Source: an uncultured Bacillota bacterium (lineage in GTDB: Bacteria; Bacillota_I; Bacilli_A; RFN20; CAG-826). From it: DNA of 64,000 nt. Within the stretch, counting starts at the first letter, position 1. Each line of letters starts with the position of its first letter. Where the stretch lies: contig OX437086.1 in the NCBI GenBank assembly GCA_949299565.1, positions 600,919-664,918 on the forward strand. The letters run 5' to 3'. The notes beneath the pieces are model-generated. The model worked only from the letters and a program-made list of their open reading frames with translations, made no database searches and was not told where the DNA came from. Positions 16,410 to 25,016 of the stretch are shown one piece after another. The translations under genes were made by a program, and so were the position numbers.

Positions 16410-18261
16410 TAAGAAACCGTATTTCAACAAGAAGAAAAGTTCGAATAACAAAGAACGGATTGCAAATTTCGATCGCCCAGGCAAGACGCGCGAACAAGCA
16501 AAAGTCAACGGCGGTGTCTTCGTTTACTCGAAGCCCTTGACGGTTGCCGAATTATCGAAGGCCATCAACATTCCGGTCAATGAAATCATCAAATTCCTTT
16601 TCTTAGAGGGGAAATCAGTCACCATCAATCAACTGCTTGACGATGAGATGATCGGCACGATTTGTCTCCAGTTCAATTACGACTTTAAGAAAGAGGAGAT
16701 CGTCGATGCGATTCACTTCGAAGAATTAAAGATTGACGACGATCCCGCTTCTTTAGTCGAACGGCCGCCGGTTGTGACGGTCATGGGCCATGTTGATCAC
16801 GGCAAAACATCGATTATCGACGCGATTCGCGATAGCGACGTCGCCTCTCATGAGCAGGGCGGGATTTCGCAGGCAATCGGCGCTTATCAAATCACCTTTA
16901 AGGGCAAAAAAATTACGATTATCGATACTCCGGGGCACGCGGCTTTTACCGCCATGCGCGCTCGCGGGGCTCAGGTTACCGATATCGTCGTTTTGGTGGT
17001 CGCGGCTGATGACGGGGTGATGCCTCAGACTCTTGAGGCTTTAGATCACGCGAAAGCAGCCGGAAGCGAAATCATCGTGGCCGTCAACAAAATGGATAAA
17101 CCGGGCGTCAACGAACGCCAAGTCAAAGAGCAATTATTGGCTCATGAGTTAGTTGCGGAAGATTATGGCGGCGACGTCATTTTCGTTCCGGTTTCCGCTA
17201 AAACGCGAAAAGGAATTCCCGAACTTTTAGAAGCAATTCTTTTGAAAGCCGAGATGATGGAATTAAAAGCCAACCCCTCGCGTTATGCGAGCGGCACCGT
17301 TTTGGAGGCCAACCTTGATAAAGGCGAAGGACCGAAAGCCACTCTTCTTGTGCAGAACGGAACTTTAAAAGTCGGCGACTATGTGGTCGTTGGCGAGATT
17401 TACGGTAAAATCCGACGGATGAAGGATGAATACGGCACGCTTTTTAGTAGCGCTGCTCCGAGCACGCCGGTTTCCGTGATCGGTCTTACGGAAGTTCCGA
17501 TGGCCGGCGATCGTTTCATGGCCTTCCCGACCGAAAAAGAGGCAAAAGACGTCGCTTATAGACGGGCTTTGGAAAAGAAAGAGAAGGAATTGTCCGGGAC
17601 GAGCGCTCTCTCGCTTGCCGATCTCAACAACATGGTCAGCGAAGGAGCGATTCAAAACCTCAACCTTCTTTTAAAGGCTGATACCGAAGGAGGAGCTGAA
17701 GCTCTTAAGGCTTCTTTAGAGAAATTATCGACTCCCGAAGTGAAAGTTAAGGTCATTGCCGCCCACGCCGGCGCGATTTCTGATAGCGACATTCTTTTGG
17801 CCAGCGCTTCGCACGCGCTCATTTATGGCTATAACGTCCGTCCGGAAGCTCGGATTAAAAATAAAGCTCATGAAGCGGGCGTTGAAATTAGAAGTCATGC
17901 GATCATCTATGAATTGATCGATGAATTGCGTTCCTTGATCAAGGGCTTATATAAGGCTGAGATGAGCGAAGAAGTGACGGGGCAAGCAGAGGTTCGTCAT
18001 CTTTATAAGATTTCGCATGTCGGAACTGTCGGAGGTTCGCACGTCACTTCCGGTTATTTAAGAAGCGGCGATAAGTGCCGTTTGATTCGCGACGGCGTTG
18101 TTATCTATACCGGGACAATCAATTCCTTGCAGCGTTTCAAGGATCAAGTAAAAGAAGTCAAAGAAGGCTTTGATTGCGGAATTCTCATCGCGAATTACAA
18201 CGATGTGAAGGAAGGCGACATTATCGAAGGCTTCCATCTCGTGGAGAAGGACAATGGCTGA
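16399..18261 (+). CDS. infB: Translation initiation factor IF-2
   Basis: IF-2 is the GTPase that positions fMet-tRNA on the 30S subunit and promotes subunit joining. The N-terminal IF2_N domain (VAELSKAINIPVNEIIKFLF) is followed by the G domain with GHVDHGKT at 130-137, DTPGHAAF and NKMD, then domains II-IV. At 620 residues it has the short N-terminus common in compact Firmicutes. AAAGGAG precedes ATG 16399. It overlaps rbfA by 8 bases. Confidence 0.97.
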   Translation: MGNNKKPYFNKKKSSNNKERIANFDRPGKTREQAKVNGGVFVYSKPLTVAELSKAINIPVNEIIKFLFLEGKSVTINQLLDDEMIGTICLQFNYDFKKEEIVDAIHFEELKIDDDPASLVERPPVVTVMGHVDHGKTSIIDAIRDSDVASHEQGGISQAIGAYQITFKGKKITIIDTPGHAAFTAMRARGAQVTDIVVLVVAADDGVMPQTLEALDHAKAAGSEIIVAVNKMDKPGVNERQVKEQLLAHELVAEDYGGDVIFVPVSAKTRKGIPELLEAILLKAEMMELKANPSRYASGTVLEANLDKGEGPKATLLVQNGTLKVGDYVVVGEIYGKIRRMKDEYGTLFSSAAPSTPVSVIGLTEVPMAGDRFMAFPTEKEAKDVAYRRALEKKEKELSGTSALSLADLNNMVSEGAIQNLNLLLKADTEGGAEALKASLEKLSTPEVKVKVIAAHAGAISDSDILLASASHALIYGYNVRPEARIKNKAHEAGVEIRSHAIIYELIDELRSLIKGLYKAEMSEEVTGQAEVRHLYKISHVGTVGGSHVTSGYLRSGDKCRLIRDGVVIYTGTINSLQRFKDQVKEVKEGFDCGILIANYNDVKEGDIIEGFHLVEKDNG

Positions 18262-18619
18262 TCGCGCGAAAAGAATCGACGCCCTCATTGAAAAAAACAT
18301 TGCCGAGATTTTGATGAAGGAATTAAAAAATCCGCGTCTCGGTTTTGTGACCGTCAATGAAGTGCAAGTGAACGCTGACCATTCGCTGGCGAAAGTCTAT
18401 GTCTCTTTTTTAGGGAGCGAGCATCCGCTATTTAATTTGAAGGAATTAAAAAACGCCAAGGGCGTTGTCCGCTCTTCCTTGGCGAAAAAAATGGACTTAT
18501 ACAAAGTTCCTGATCTTCTCTTTTTGTTAGATGAAAAACCTCAGGAATTATCATCTTTGGATGAGGCCTTAGCCAAAGAAGAAAAGAGTTTGAAAGAACT
18601 TAAAAACCTTAATGATTGA
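18254..18619 (+). CDS. rbfA: Ribosome-binding factor A
   Basis: A 121-residue RbfA, a KH-like factor for late 30S maturation and 16S processing. The signature LMKELKNPRLGFVTVNEVQVN and AKVYVSFLG is clear. GGAGAAGG lies before ATG 18254 within the end of infB. Its stop overlaps the 3' end of the convergent ttcA-like gene by about 11 bases. Confidence 0.92.
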   Translation: MADRAKRIDALIEKNIAEILMKELKNPRLGFVTVNEVQVNADHSLAKVYVSFLGSEHPLFNLKELKNAKGVVRSSLAKKMDLYKVPDLLFLLDEKPQELSSLDEALAKEEKSLKELKNLND

Positions 18620-19712
18620 TGGTTTTTGCGTAGATTTTTTGACCATTACGCCCTGTGGTAAGCGTAAAACCCAGGGCTTTTTTGATACTGAGAGGGCCTT
18701 TTAGTTCCAAATAGAGAGGGACGAGGGTTTTGCTGAGCTTTTCGCTTAAAATTGCGATTCCTTCTTTTAGGGCCTCTTTTTCTCCGCGGAGACGATATAA
18801 AAGGATCCGGTGATAACCCTTCATTTGATAAGAGAAGGAGGCGACGACTTTTTCTTTTTTGAGGACGAGAAAGCTTTTCTCATCTTTTTTGACTTCTTCG
18901 CGGAGATAAGTTCGCGCTTCAAACGCGGACAATAAGGGTTTCAAAGTATAGGTGTAAGTTTTTTCGCCGCTTATCTCATAACGCAAAAAGGGGAGCGAGA
19001 AGTGCTCATAATCGAGGAAGGCTTTCGTGAGATTTCCATAAAATGAAGGAAACTCATTTTTAAAGCTCTTGATTAAATCCTTCATTTTTTGACGTTCAGT
19101 TTTGCCGTCCGCCGGACAAATCTTTGGAATTTTCGGGAAATTTTCTTCCTCCGCCAAACGCGTGATGTCTTCTTCTTTGACGAGATAGAAAGGACGGATG
19201 AAGGTGACGCCTCCGCGTTTTAATTCCATTTTCGGTTCAAAAGTTGAAAAACGCCCGCCATGGAAAAGGTTCAAGAAGAATGTTTCAAAGGCATCATCTA
19301 AATGATGCGCGAAGGCGATTTTATTGAGTTTCAAACGTTTGGCTTCGCTGACCATCGCCGCCTTTTTCATGCGGCTACAAATTGAACAAGGAAGATGTTT
19401 GCCTTCTTTTTGATGAGCGATTAGGACGTCTTTTGTGAAAGTAGCGTCATTGATTACAAGTTTTAAATTCAAACTTTCACAGAAAGATTCGAGCGGCTCG
19501 ATTTGGACTTTTGAAAAACCTAAATCGAGGTGAATCGGAACGATTTGAAAGTTTTTGTGGGCATAATGACGATAAAGAGTCAAAGCCTTTAAAAGAGCGA
19601 AAGAATCTTTCCCGCCCGAGAGACCGACGCCGACTTTATCGCCCTCCTCTAATAAATTGAAGAGGAGATCGCCTTCACGAAGGGCGGCTAAGACTTTCCG
19701 GATACTTTTCAT
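18609..19712 (-). CDS. TtcA-type tRNA 2-thiocytidine synthetase with extra C-terminal domain
   Basis: This is an ATP-pyrophosphatase of the TtcA/TilS superfamily. TtcA thiolates C32 of tRNAs using ATP and an iron-sulfur cluster. The PP-loop SGGKDS is at 32-37; Cys109 and Cys112 (PCSIC) plus a third Cys in KICPADGKTER match the cluster ligands of TtcA. The catalytic part covers about 1-240. The last 120 residues have no place in standard TtcA and resemble a small acetyltransferase-like fold (LLYRLRGEKEALKEG...ALGFTL). ATG 19712 is preferred; a TTG at 19718 is in frame. It is inserted, inverted, between rbfA and truB, which usually adjoin. Confidence 0.82.
   Translation of the reverse strand: MKSIRKVLAALREGDLLFNLLEEGDKVGVGLSGGKDSFALLKALTLYRHYAHKNFQIVPIHLDLGFSKVQIEPLESFCESLNLKLVINDATFTKDVLIAHQKEGKHLPCSICSRMKKAAMVSEAKRLKLNKIAFAHHLDDAFETFFLNLFHGGRFSTFEPKMELKRGGVTFIRPFYLVKEEDITRLAEEENFPKIPKICPADGKTERQKMKDLIKSFKNEFPSFYGNLTKAFLDYEHFSLPFLRYEISGEKTYTYTLKPLLSAFEARTYLREEVKKDEKSFLVLKKEKVVASFSYQMKGYHRILLYRLRGEKEALKEGIAILSEKLSKTLVPLYLELKGPLSIKKALGFTLTTGRNGQKIYAKTINH
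18650..18683 (+). terminator. Candidate terminator of rbfA operon inside the antisense gene
   Basis: GCCCTG(T)GG pairs with CCCAGGGC across an 11-base loop and is followed by TTTTTT in the + direction. It lies 30 bases after the rbfA stop, within the 3' coding part of the convergent ttcA-like gene. Confidence 0.55.
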
Positions 19713-19723
19713 ACGCAACTTGG

Positions 19724-19731
19724 ATTATAAT
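19724..19731. promoter_or_regulatory. Symmetric -10 element shared by divergent ttcA-like gene and truB
   Basis: The palindrome ATTATAAT contains TATAAT on both strands. On + it ends 8 bases before truB ATG 19740; on - it ends 11 bases before ATG 19712. No Shine-Dalgarno precedes either start. No good -35 was found on either side. Confidence 0.6.
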
Positions 19732-19739
19732 CGCCTTCG

Positions 19740-20582
19740 ATGGAAGAAGGTATCATTCTTGTTAATAAAGAAAGCGGGAGAACTTCTCGTTTCGTCGACA
19801 ATTATTTGAGCAAGAAGTTTCGTTTTTTAAAGTGCGGGCACTTGGGGACTCTCGATCCTTTCGCCGAGGGGCTTTTAGTCATCGCCTTCAACAAAGCGAC
19901 AAAAGTTTTGCCGTTTCTTCAAAATGAACCGAAAGAATATTTGGCGACGCTTACTTTAGGGAGCAAAACTTCATCTGGCGATTTGGACGGAGAAATCATT
20001 GAAAGAAGAGAGATTAAAGAATTTAAAAAGGAAAACATCCTTGCGGTTTTTTCTTCTTTCGCCCCGTCTTATTTTCAAATTCCTCCGATGGCGAGCGCTT
20101 TAAAAAAAGACGGAGTTCCGCTTTATCGTTATTACCGAAAATCAATGACGATTGAACGCAAACCTCGAGAAGCGAAAATCTATAAATTGGAACTATGTTC
20201 ATTCTCAAAAAGCGAGATTGTTTTTAAGTCTAGCGTCGGGAGCGGGACTTATATCAGAACTTTAGCTGAGGATATTGCGGAGCGACTAGGGAACCTCGGC
20301 TATCTCAAATCCTTGAAACGCTTGAAGATCGGCGCTTTTGATGTCAGCAAGAGCAAAAGGATGGAAGACATCAAAGAAGAAGACGTTTTAAAAATCGAGG
20401 AACTTCCTTTTGCGCTTCCTAAGTTTGAGATTGATGAGACGATGACTGAGAAAGCAAAAAACGGCTGCAAAATGAAATTAGACAGCGAAGCACCCGAACT
20501 TCTTTTAACCCATAAAGGTAAAATCATTGCCGTTTATGAACGAAGAGAAGATTTATATTGTTCGAAGAGAGGGCTTTTTTAA
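19740..20582 (+). CDS. truB: tRNA pseudouridine-55 synthase TruB
   Basis: TruB makes pseudouridine 55 in the T-loop of tRNAs. The catalytic motif is seen as GHLGTLDPFAEGLL near residue 33, with the catalytic Asp in LDP. GSGTYIRTLAEDIAE is the second conserved motif, and a PUA-like C-terminal part follows. Length 280 is normal. The ATG lies 8 bases after a perfect TATAAT with no Shine-Dalgarno, so the mRNA is probably leaderless. The ribF start overlaps its stop (TAATG). Confidence 0.94.
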   Translation: MEEGIILVNKESGRTSRFVDNYLSKKFRFLKCGHLGTLDPFAEGLLVIAFNKATKVLPFLQNEPKEYLATLTLGSKTSSGDLDGEIIERREIKEFKKENILAVFSSFAPSYFQIPPMASALKKDGVPLYRYYRKSMTIERKPREAKIYKLELCSFSKSEIVFKSSVGSGTYIRTLAEDIAERLGNLGYLKSLKRLKIGAFDVSKSKRMEDIKEEDVLKIEELPFALPKFEIDETMTEKAKNGCKMKLDSEAPELLLTHKGKIIAVYERREDLYCSKRGLF

Positions 20583-21499
20583 TGCGTTATCGAGAATTGG
20601 CGGGATTCCCGCTTTATTATTTAAAGCCCGGCGAGAATTTGACGCTTGAAGAGTTAACACTTCTGCTTGGAAATTTTGACGGCGTTCATCGCGGGCATCA
20701 GCGCCTCCTTTTGGAAGCAAAGGATAAAGGGACAAAAAACGTGATGCCGCTTCTATTTTCTTTAGACCCCGGACTCGTTTTTCATAAACATCAGGGTTTT
20801 TTGACTTCGCTTGAGGATCGTTTGCGACTTTTCCGTTCTTATGGGGCGGACGGGGCAATCATTTTAGAGGTTGATGCTTCTTTTTATGATTTGAACGCTT
20901 CTACCTTTGCTGAAGACGTTTTAAAAGCCTTGAATCCGAAACTTCTCGTAGTGGGATCTGATTATTCGTTCGGGAAGGGGAAGAAAGGCAATCCTCAAAC
21001 TCTACGTGAAGATTTCAACGTTTTAGAAGTGCCACTTCTTGAAAATCATCAACAGAAAATTTCAACAAGCAGCATCATTGCTGCCCTCAAGAAACGCGAT
21101 TTCCAAGAAGTCAAAGAAGAATTGGGGCGTCTCTATGAAATTAAAGGAACAGTTGTCAAAGGATTTCAAAACGGACGGAAAATCGGGTTTCCGACCGCGA
21201 ATCTTTCTTTAGATTTTCCTTATGTTTTGCCGCCTACGGGCGTCTATAACGGGCTTGTTTATGTAAAAGGTCGGCCTTATAAAAGCATCATCAATATCGG
21301 AAACAATCCGACAATCGGTTTATTGAAAGAGAACCGCCTGGAAGCTTATTTAGAAAATTTTTCGGGGGATATCTACGGAAGTTTGTTGTATTTAGATTTT
21401 GTAACATTTCTTCGCGAAGAAAAAAAGTTTGCTTCGCTTGCAGAATTAAGAGAAACTTTAGAAAATGATGTGAAGTCACTACGGGAGTTAAAGCTATGA
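20582..21499 (+). CDS. ribF: Bifunctional riboflavin kinase/FAD synthetase
   Basis: RibF converts riboflavin to FMN and then to FAD. The N-terminal nucleotidyltransferase has GNFDGVHRGHQ near 37-48. The C-terminal flavokinase has the GFPTANL motif near 207 and NIGNNPTIG. Length is 305 residues. ATG 20582 overlaps the truB stop and has GAGAGGG 13 bases upstream; a TTG at 20558 is in frame but inside truB. It ends in ATGA overlap with the next gene. Confidence 0.94.
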   Translation: MRYRELAGFPLYYLKPGENLTLEELTLLLGNFDGVHRGHQRLLLEAKDKGTKNVMPLLFSLDPGLVFHKHQGFLTSLEDRLRLFRSYGADGAIILEVDASFYDLNASTFAEDVLKALNPKLLVVGSDYSFGKGKKGNPQTLREDFNVLEVPLLENHQQKISTSSIIAALKKRDFQEVKEELGRLYEIKGTVVKGFQNGRKIGFPTANLSLDFPYVLPPTGVYNGLVYVKGRPYKSIINIGNNPTIGLLKENRLEAYLENFSGDIYGSLLYLDFVTFLREEKKFASLAELRETLENDVKSLRELKL

Positions 21500-22773
21500 A
21501 AACCCTCTTTAAAAACGCTTATATCCTTGAAAAGCCAGGTCTCAGCGAGCCGTTCTTCGGATCACTTGCCATCGACGAAGATAAGATAAGTTATGTTGGA
21601 CCTTCTTCCCAAAATGAGAGTTTTTATCAGCACGTCATCGATTGCAACGGCGATTTATTGATGCCGGGTTTTAAAAACGCCCATACGCATTCGGCGATGA
21701 TCGCTTTCCGTTCGATGGCGGATGATTTGCCGCTTAAAACGTGGCTTGAAGAAAGGATTTTTCCTTTAGAGGAGAGGCTTAAAAAAGGCGATGTTTATCG
21801 TCTTTCAAAAGTTGCAATCCTCGAATATTTGATGGGTGGAACGACCGCTTGTTTCGATATGTATTACAGTCCTCTAGAGATGGCAGAAGCGAGCCGCGAG
21901 ATGGGCTTCCGGACGGTTTTGTTGGGCACGATTACGAGCAATAAGCAATCGATTGAGGAACTAGCCAGTTATTATCATGAAATAAATGCTCATCAAGATG
22001 ATTTAGTGACTTATCAACTCGGTTATCACGCAGAATATACCGCTGATGAAGAACTGTTGCGGGAATTGTCACGTCTGGCACACCGCCTTAAAGCTCCGGT
22101 CTATTGCCATTGTTCTGAGACGAAAAGCGAGACTGAAGGTTCGCTTCTCCGTCATCAATTGCCGCCTCTTGCCTATATGGAATCGTTGGGACTTTTGGAT
22201 TATGGCGGTGGTATTTTCCATGGCGTTTATCTTGAAAAAGAGGAACTCAAGCTTTTAAAGAAACATCGGGCGAGCGTTGCGACTTGTCCGGGTTCAAATG
22301 CCAAATTAGCGAGCGGCATCGCTCCCTTGCTTGAAATTTTAGAAGAGGAAATTCCGTTGGCTATCGGCACTGACGGAGCAGCTTCAAACAATGGTTTGGA
22401 TATGTTTTATGAGATGCGCTTAGCAGCTGTTCTTCAGAAATTATTGAGGCATGATCCATCCGCTTTAAAAGCTTGCGAAGTATTGAAAGCGGCGACATTA
22501 GGAGGCTCTTACATGATGAATTTGCCTTTTGTCTCAACACTTGAAAAAGGACAGAAGGCCGATCTTATTCGAATCGACCTCCATAAACCGGACATGCAGC
22601 CGCTTCACAATATCAGTGACAATCTCGTTTACGCTGGTTCGAAAGCTGATGTAAAAATGACAATGATCAACGGGCGAATTCTATATGAAGACGGAAATTT
22701 CTACGTCGGCGAGGATATCAACAAAATTTATCGCGAAGCTCAAGAAGTTGCTGATAGATTGTTGAAGAAATAA
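21496..22773 (+). CDS. Amidohydrolase, MTA/SAH deaminase (MtaD) type
   Basis: A 425-residue metal-dependent hydrolase of the MtaD/SsnA group, which deaminates 5'-methylthioadenosine or S-adenosylhomocysteine. Metal-binding residues are in NAHTHSAM, YHAEYT, HCSETKSE and GTDGAASNN. The segment MIAFRSMADDLPLKTWLEE is typical of the family. ATGA overlap with ribF indicates translational coupling. A guanine or other deaminase activity cannot be excluded. Confidence 0.85.
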   Translation: MKTLFKNAYILEKPGLSEPFFGSLAIDEDKISYVGPSSQNESFYQHVIDCNGDLLMPGFKNAHTHSAMIAFRSMADDLPLKTWLEERIFPLEERLKKGDVYRLSKVAILEYLMGGTTACFDMYYSPLEMAEASREMGFRTVLLGTITSNKQSIEELASYYHEINAHQDDLVTYQLGYHAEYTADEELLRELSRLAHRLKAPVYCHCSETKSETEGSLLRHQLPPLAYMESLGLLDYGGGIFHGVYLEKEELKLLKKHRASVATCPGSNAKLASGIAPLLEILEEEIPLAIGTDGAASNNGLDMFYEMRLAAVLQKLLRHDPSALKACEVLKAATLGGSYMMNLPFVSTLEKGQKADLIRIDLHKPDMQPLHNISDNLVYAGSKADVKMTMINGRILYEDGNFYVGEDINKIYREAQEVADRLLKK

Positions 22774-22876
22774 AAAATATTAAGAAAAAGTGGCTTGAAC
22801 TTCTTTACATGTAAGGGGTTTCATGATATCTTCTTCCCTAAAGAAGAGGTCTTTCTTATTTTTTAAGGGGGTATAT

Positions 22877-24214
22877 ATGAAATTAAGAAATGCAATCTTA
22901 AGCCTCGCTCTCGGCCTCGGAACGCTGGGGGGGGCAATCATTGGCACGACCGCGGCAACTGGACTCGTCGCTGAGCCAGTTGAGGTTGGTGCAACTGTTG
23001 AAATTTCTTATTATCGTCTCTACGGATCCTTTATAGATCCGGCTACGGGCAATAATTTGAACTGGGGAGCTCCTGGAACATCGTTCACTGAAACATACGA
23101 AGGCACAAACGGAAACACGTATTATGCTGTGACAGTCGATTTTGAAGAAGGAGATGAATTCAAAGTTGCTGCCGCAAGTGCTGAAGGCAGTCCAAACTGG
23201 AGCGATCAGCTTCCGTCTGTATCGTATAGCGAATATATTTCCACCGTCAGTGACTATGAGCCAAATTTCCACATCAACGTTTCCGGACGTTACAAGTTCG
23301 CCATCGACAGCACGATTGATAGTTATGGCGACAAGACGTATGGTTACGAAATCGAGTATATAGGCGAGGTTTCAACAGTCGAAGTTACTATTATGCTTCC
23401 TAACGGAGAAACACAGATTGTTGAGGTCAATCAAGGTTCAGTTTACAACCCAGGTTTCATCTTCCAAGACGGATATATCAACAACGGCTGGTTCTCTGAT
23501 GAAAGTCTTGAAACGCCGTATGTTCCCCAAGCCATCGATTCCCCAATAACGATTTATGGCGACTGGGAAGTAGCTCCTGAAGATTACACGATTTATTATG
23601 AAGGAACATACGACCACGCTCATTATTGGAATGAGGGTGGCCAAGGCGGCGGTACCGAGTGGAATGGTGTTGAAATGACACCGGTTGCTCGCGGTTATCA
23701 AAGTGATGTTCAATTATGGGAAGTTAAGATTCAAACTGAATATCAAGCGAATTACATCCTCTTCAATGACGGAACTAATCAAACAGAAAATTTGCCATTA
23801 GGTTCCACGACCGGTGTCTATGGCGATACAGGGCTTCTTGATGATAGCGCTGATAAGCTTGCAGCCTTAGCTTTCATCGATTATTTCGATGGTTTACGTC
23901 GTGATGGCGACATTTGCTATGTTTTAGATGATGTTGATACCTTCAACACTTTAAAGGGCTTATATGAAGCAGTCACCGATAAGACGCTTGTCCACGGAAT
24001 TGCCGATCTTGATGGCGGCGAAGGCGTTACAATCGGACAGACGATGAGCATGCTCCTTGCAAGAGAAGCGTCTGAAAACGGAAATGCACTCGGCATTGTG
24101 AATGACAATAACGGCGATCAAACAATGTGGATTGTTGTTGGAACAATATTGTTTGCGACCCTTGTTGCCGGCGTTGCCCTTTATGTTTCTAAACGTCGCA
24201 AAACAAATGCTTAA
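22877..24214 (+). CDS. Surface protein with CBM26-like and InlB-type modules
   Basis: This is a secreted, membrane-anchored protein of about 445 residues. The signal peptide covers 1-31; ATG 22877 is chosen because AAGGGGG lies just upstream. A beta-rich N-terminal domain is followed by a Listeria-Bacteroides type repeat (YINNGWFSDESLETPY...YGDWEV). Next is a module with the CBM26 starch-binding pattern (WNGVEMTPV...ILFNDGTNQTENLPL), and last a helix TILFATLVAGVALYV with tail SKRRKTNA. It may capture starch-like glycans for use by the intracellular pullulanase encoded at 43.5 kb; this is inference. A G8 tract lies in codons 17-20. Confidence 0.75.
   Translation: MKLRNAILSLALGLGTLGGAIIGTTAATGLVAEPVEVGATVEISYYRLYGSFIDPATGNNLNWGAPGTSFTETYEGTNGNTYYAVTVDFEEGDEFKVAAASAEGSPNWSDQLPSVSYSEYISTVSDYEPNFHINVSGRYKFAIDSTIDSYGDKTYGYEIEYIGEVSTVEVTIMLPNGETQIVEVNQGSVYNPGFIFQDGYINNGWFSDESLETPYVPQAIDSPITIYGDWEVAPEDYTIYYEGTYDHAHYWNEGGQGGGTEWNGVEMTPVARGYQSDVQLWEVKIQTEYQANYILFNDGTNQTENLPLGSTTGVYGDTGLLDDSADKLAALAFIDYFDGLRRDGDICYVLDDVDTFNTLKGLYEAVTDKTLVHGIADLDGGEGVTIGQTMSMLLAREASENGNALGIVNDNNGDQTMWIVVGTILFATLVAGVALYVSKRRKTNA
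22927..22934 (+). repeat. G8 homopolymer in signal-peptide region
   Basis: Eight G bases span codons 17-20 of the CBM26-like surface protein gene. The written frame is open. By hand, one extra G leads to TGA within about 17 codons and one fewer G leads to TAG within about 35 codons. Confidence 0.95.
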
Positions 24215-24241
24215 TTGAGAAACCTTCTCTTTCTTATCTAG

Positions 24242-24269
24242 AAAGCCTCGTCTCAACGGGGCTTTTTTT
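24242..24269 (+). terminator. Rho-independent terminator
   Basis: AAAGCCTCGT pairs with ACGGGGCTTT (one G-U) around loop CTCA and runs into TTTT, 28 bases after the stop of the CBM26-like gene. Confidence 0.9.
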
Positions 24270-24284
24270 CTATGCTCCTTCGTA

Positions 24285-24290
24285 TATAAT
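24285..24290 (+). promoter_or_regulatory. -10 element of ABC exporter operon, leaderless arrangement
   Basis: A perfect TATAAT ends 6 bases before ATG 24297, so the predicted first transcribed base is the A of ATG. No Shine-Dalgarno is present. Confidence 0.65.
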
Positions 24291-24296
24291 TTCTTT

Positions 24297-25016
24297 ATGA
24301 TTACCATTCAAAATGTTTCCAAGTCGTATGGCACATTGAAGGCCGTCGATGACTTGTCTTTTTCCGTCAATGACGGAGAAATTCTCGGCTTTTTAGGACC
24401 AAACGGAGCCGGAAAATCGACAACTTTAAAAATGCTGACAGGAATTTTGCCGATTGATCAAGGCGATATTCTTGTCGATGGTCGCTCTATCAAAAGCGAG
24501 CCATTAGAAGCCAAGAAACATTTTGCTTTCGTGCCTGACGATCCGAATGTTTTTCCGCGCCTCCGCGGACGCGAATATCTCGACTTCCTCATCAATGTTT
24601 ACGAACTCCCGAATAACGAAGAATTAAAGAAGAAACGTTTGGATCTTTTAAATGAGTTTTCGCTTTTTAGCGCGATGAATGACTATATAGGCAATTATTC
24701 ACACGGGATGAAGCAGAAGCTTCTAGTTGTCGGAGTTCTTTTGCTTGATCCGCAAAACTGGATTCTCGATGAGCCGATGACCGGTTTAGATCCTCAATCT
24801 TCCTTCCTTTTAAAGGGCAAGATGCGGGAACAAGCAAGTCATGGCAAATCCGTCCTTTTCTCAACGCATGTTCTTGAAGTGGCAGAAAAGCTTTGCGATC
24901 GCATTGGAATTATTGACCATGGCAAACTCCTTTATTTAGGGACGTTGGAAGAATTAAAGAAGAAAGAAGGGGAAAACCTTTCATTGGAGAGTCTCTTTTT
25001 GGAGCTTACGAAATGA
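24297..25016 (+). CDS. ABC transporter ATP-binding protein
   Basis: A 239-residue ATPase of the BcrA/NatA exporter type. Walker A is GPNGAGKSTT near 34-43, the signature is YSHGMKQKL, and Walker B is NWILDEPMTGLDP. The H-loop is in FSTHVLEVAE. It overlaps the permease gene by 4 bases (ATGA), so they form one exporter. The substrate is unknown. Confidence 0.93.
   Translation: MITIQNVSKSYGTLKAVDDLSFSVNDGEILGFLGPNGAGKSTTLKMLTGILPIDQGDILVDGRSIKSEPLEAKKHFAFVPDDPNVFPRLRGREYLDFLINVYELPNNEELKKKRLDLLNEFSLFSAMNDYIGNYSHGMKQKLLVVGVLLLDPQNWILDEPMTGLDPQSSFLLKGKMREQASHGKSVLFSTHVLEVAEKLCDRIGIIDHGKLLYLGTLEELKKKEGENLSLESLFLELTK

Noticed and set aside
22823-22876. Upstream start for the CBM26-like surface protein
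   Set aside because: It would place 18 residues before a normal signal peptide; AAGGGGG supports ATG 22877.
8400-24214. LPXTG sortase signals on the surface proteins
   Set aside because: The C-termini have a helix and basic tail, but no LPxTG-like motif precedes them; anchoring is probably by the helix alone.
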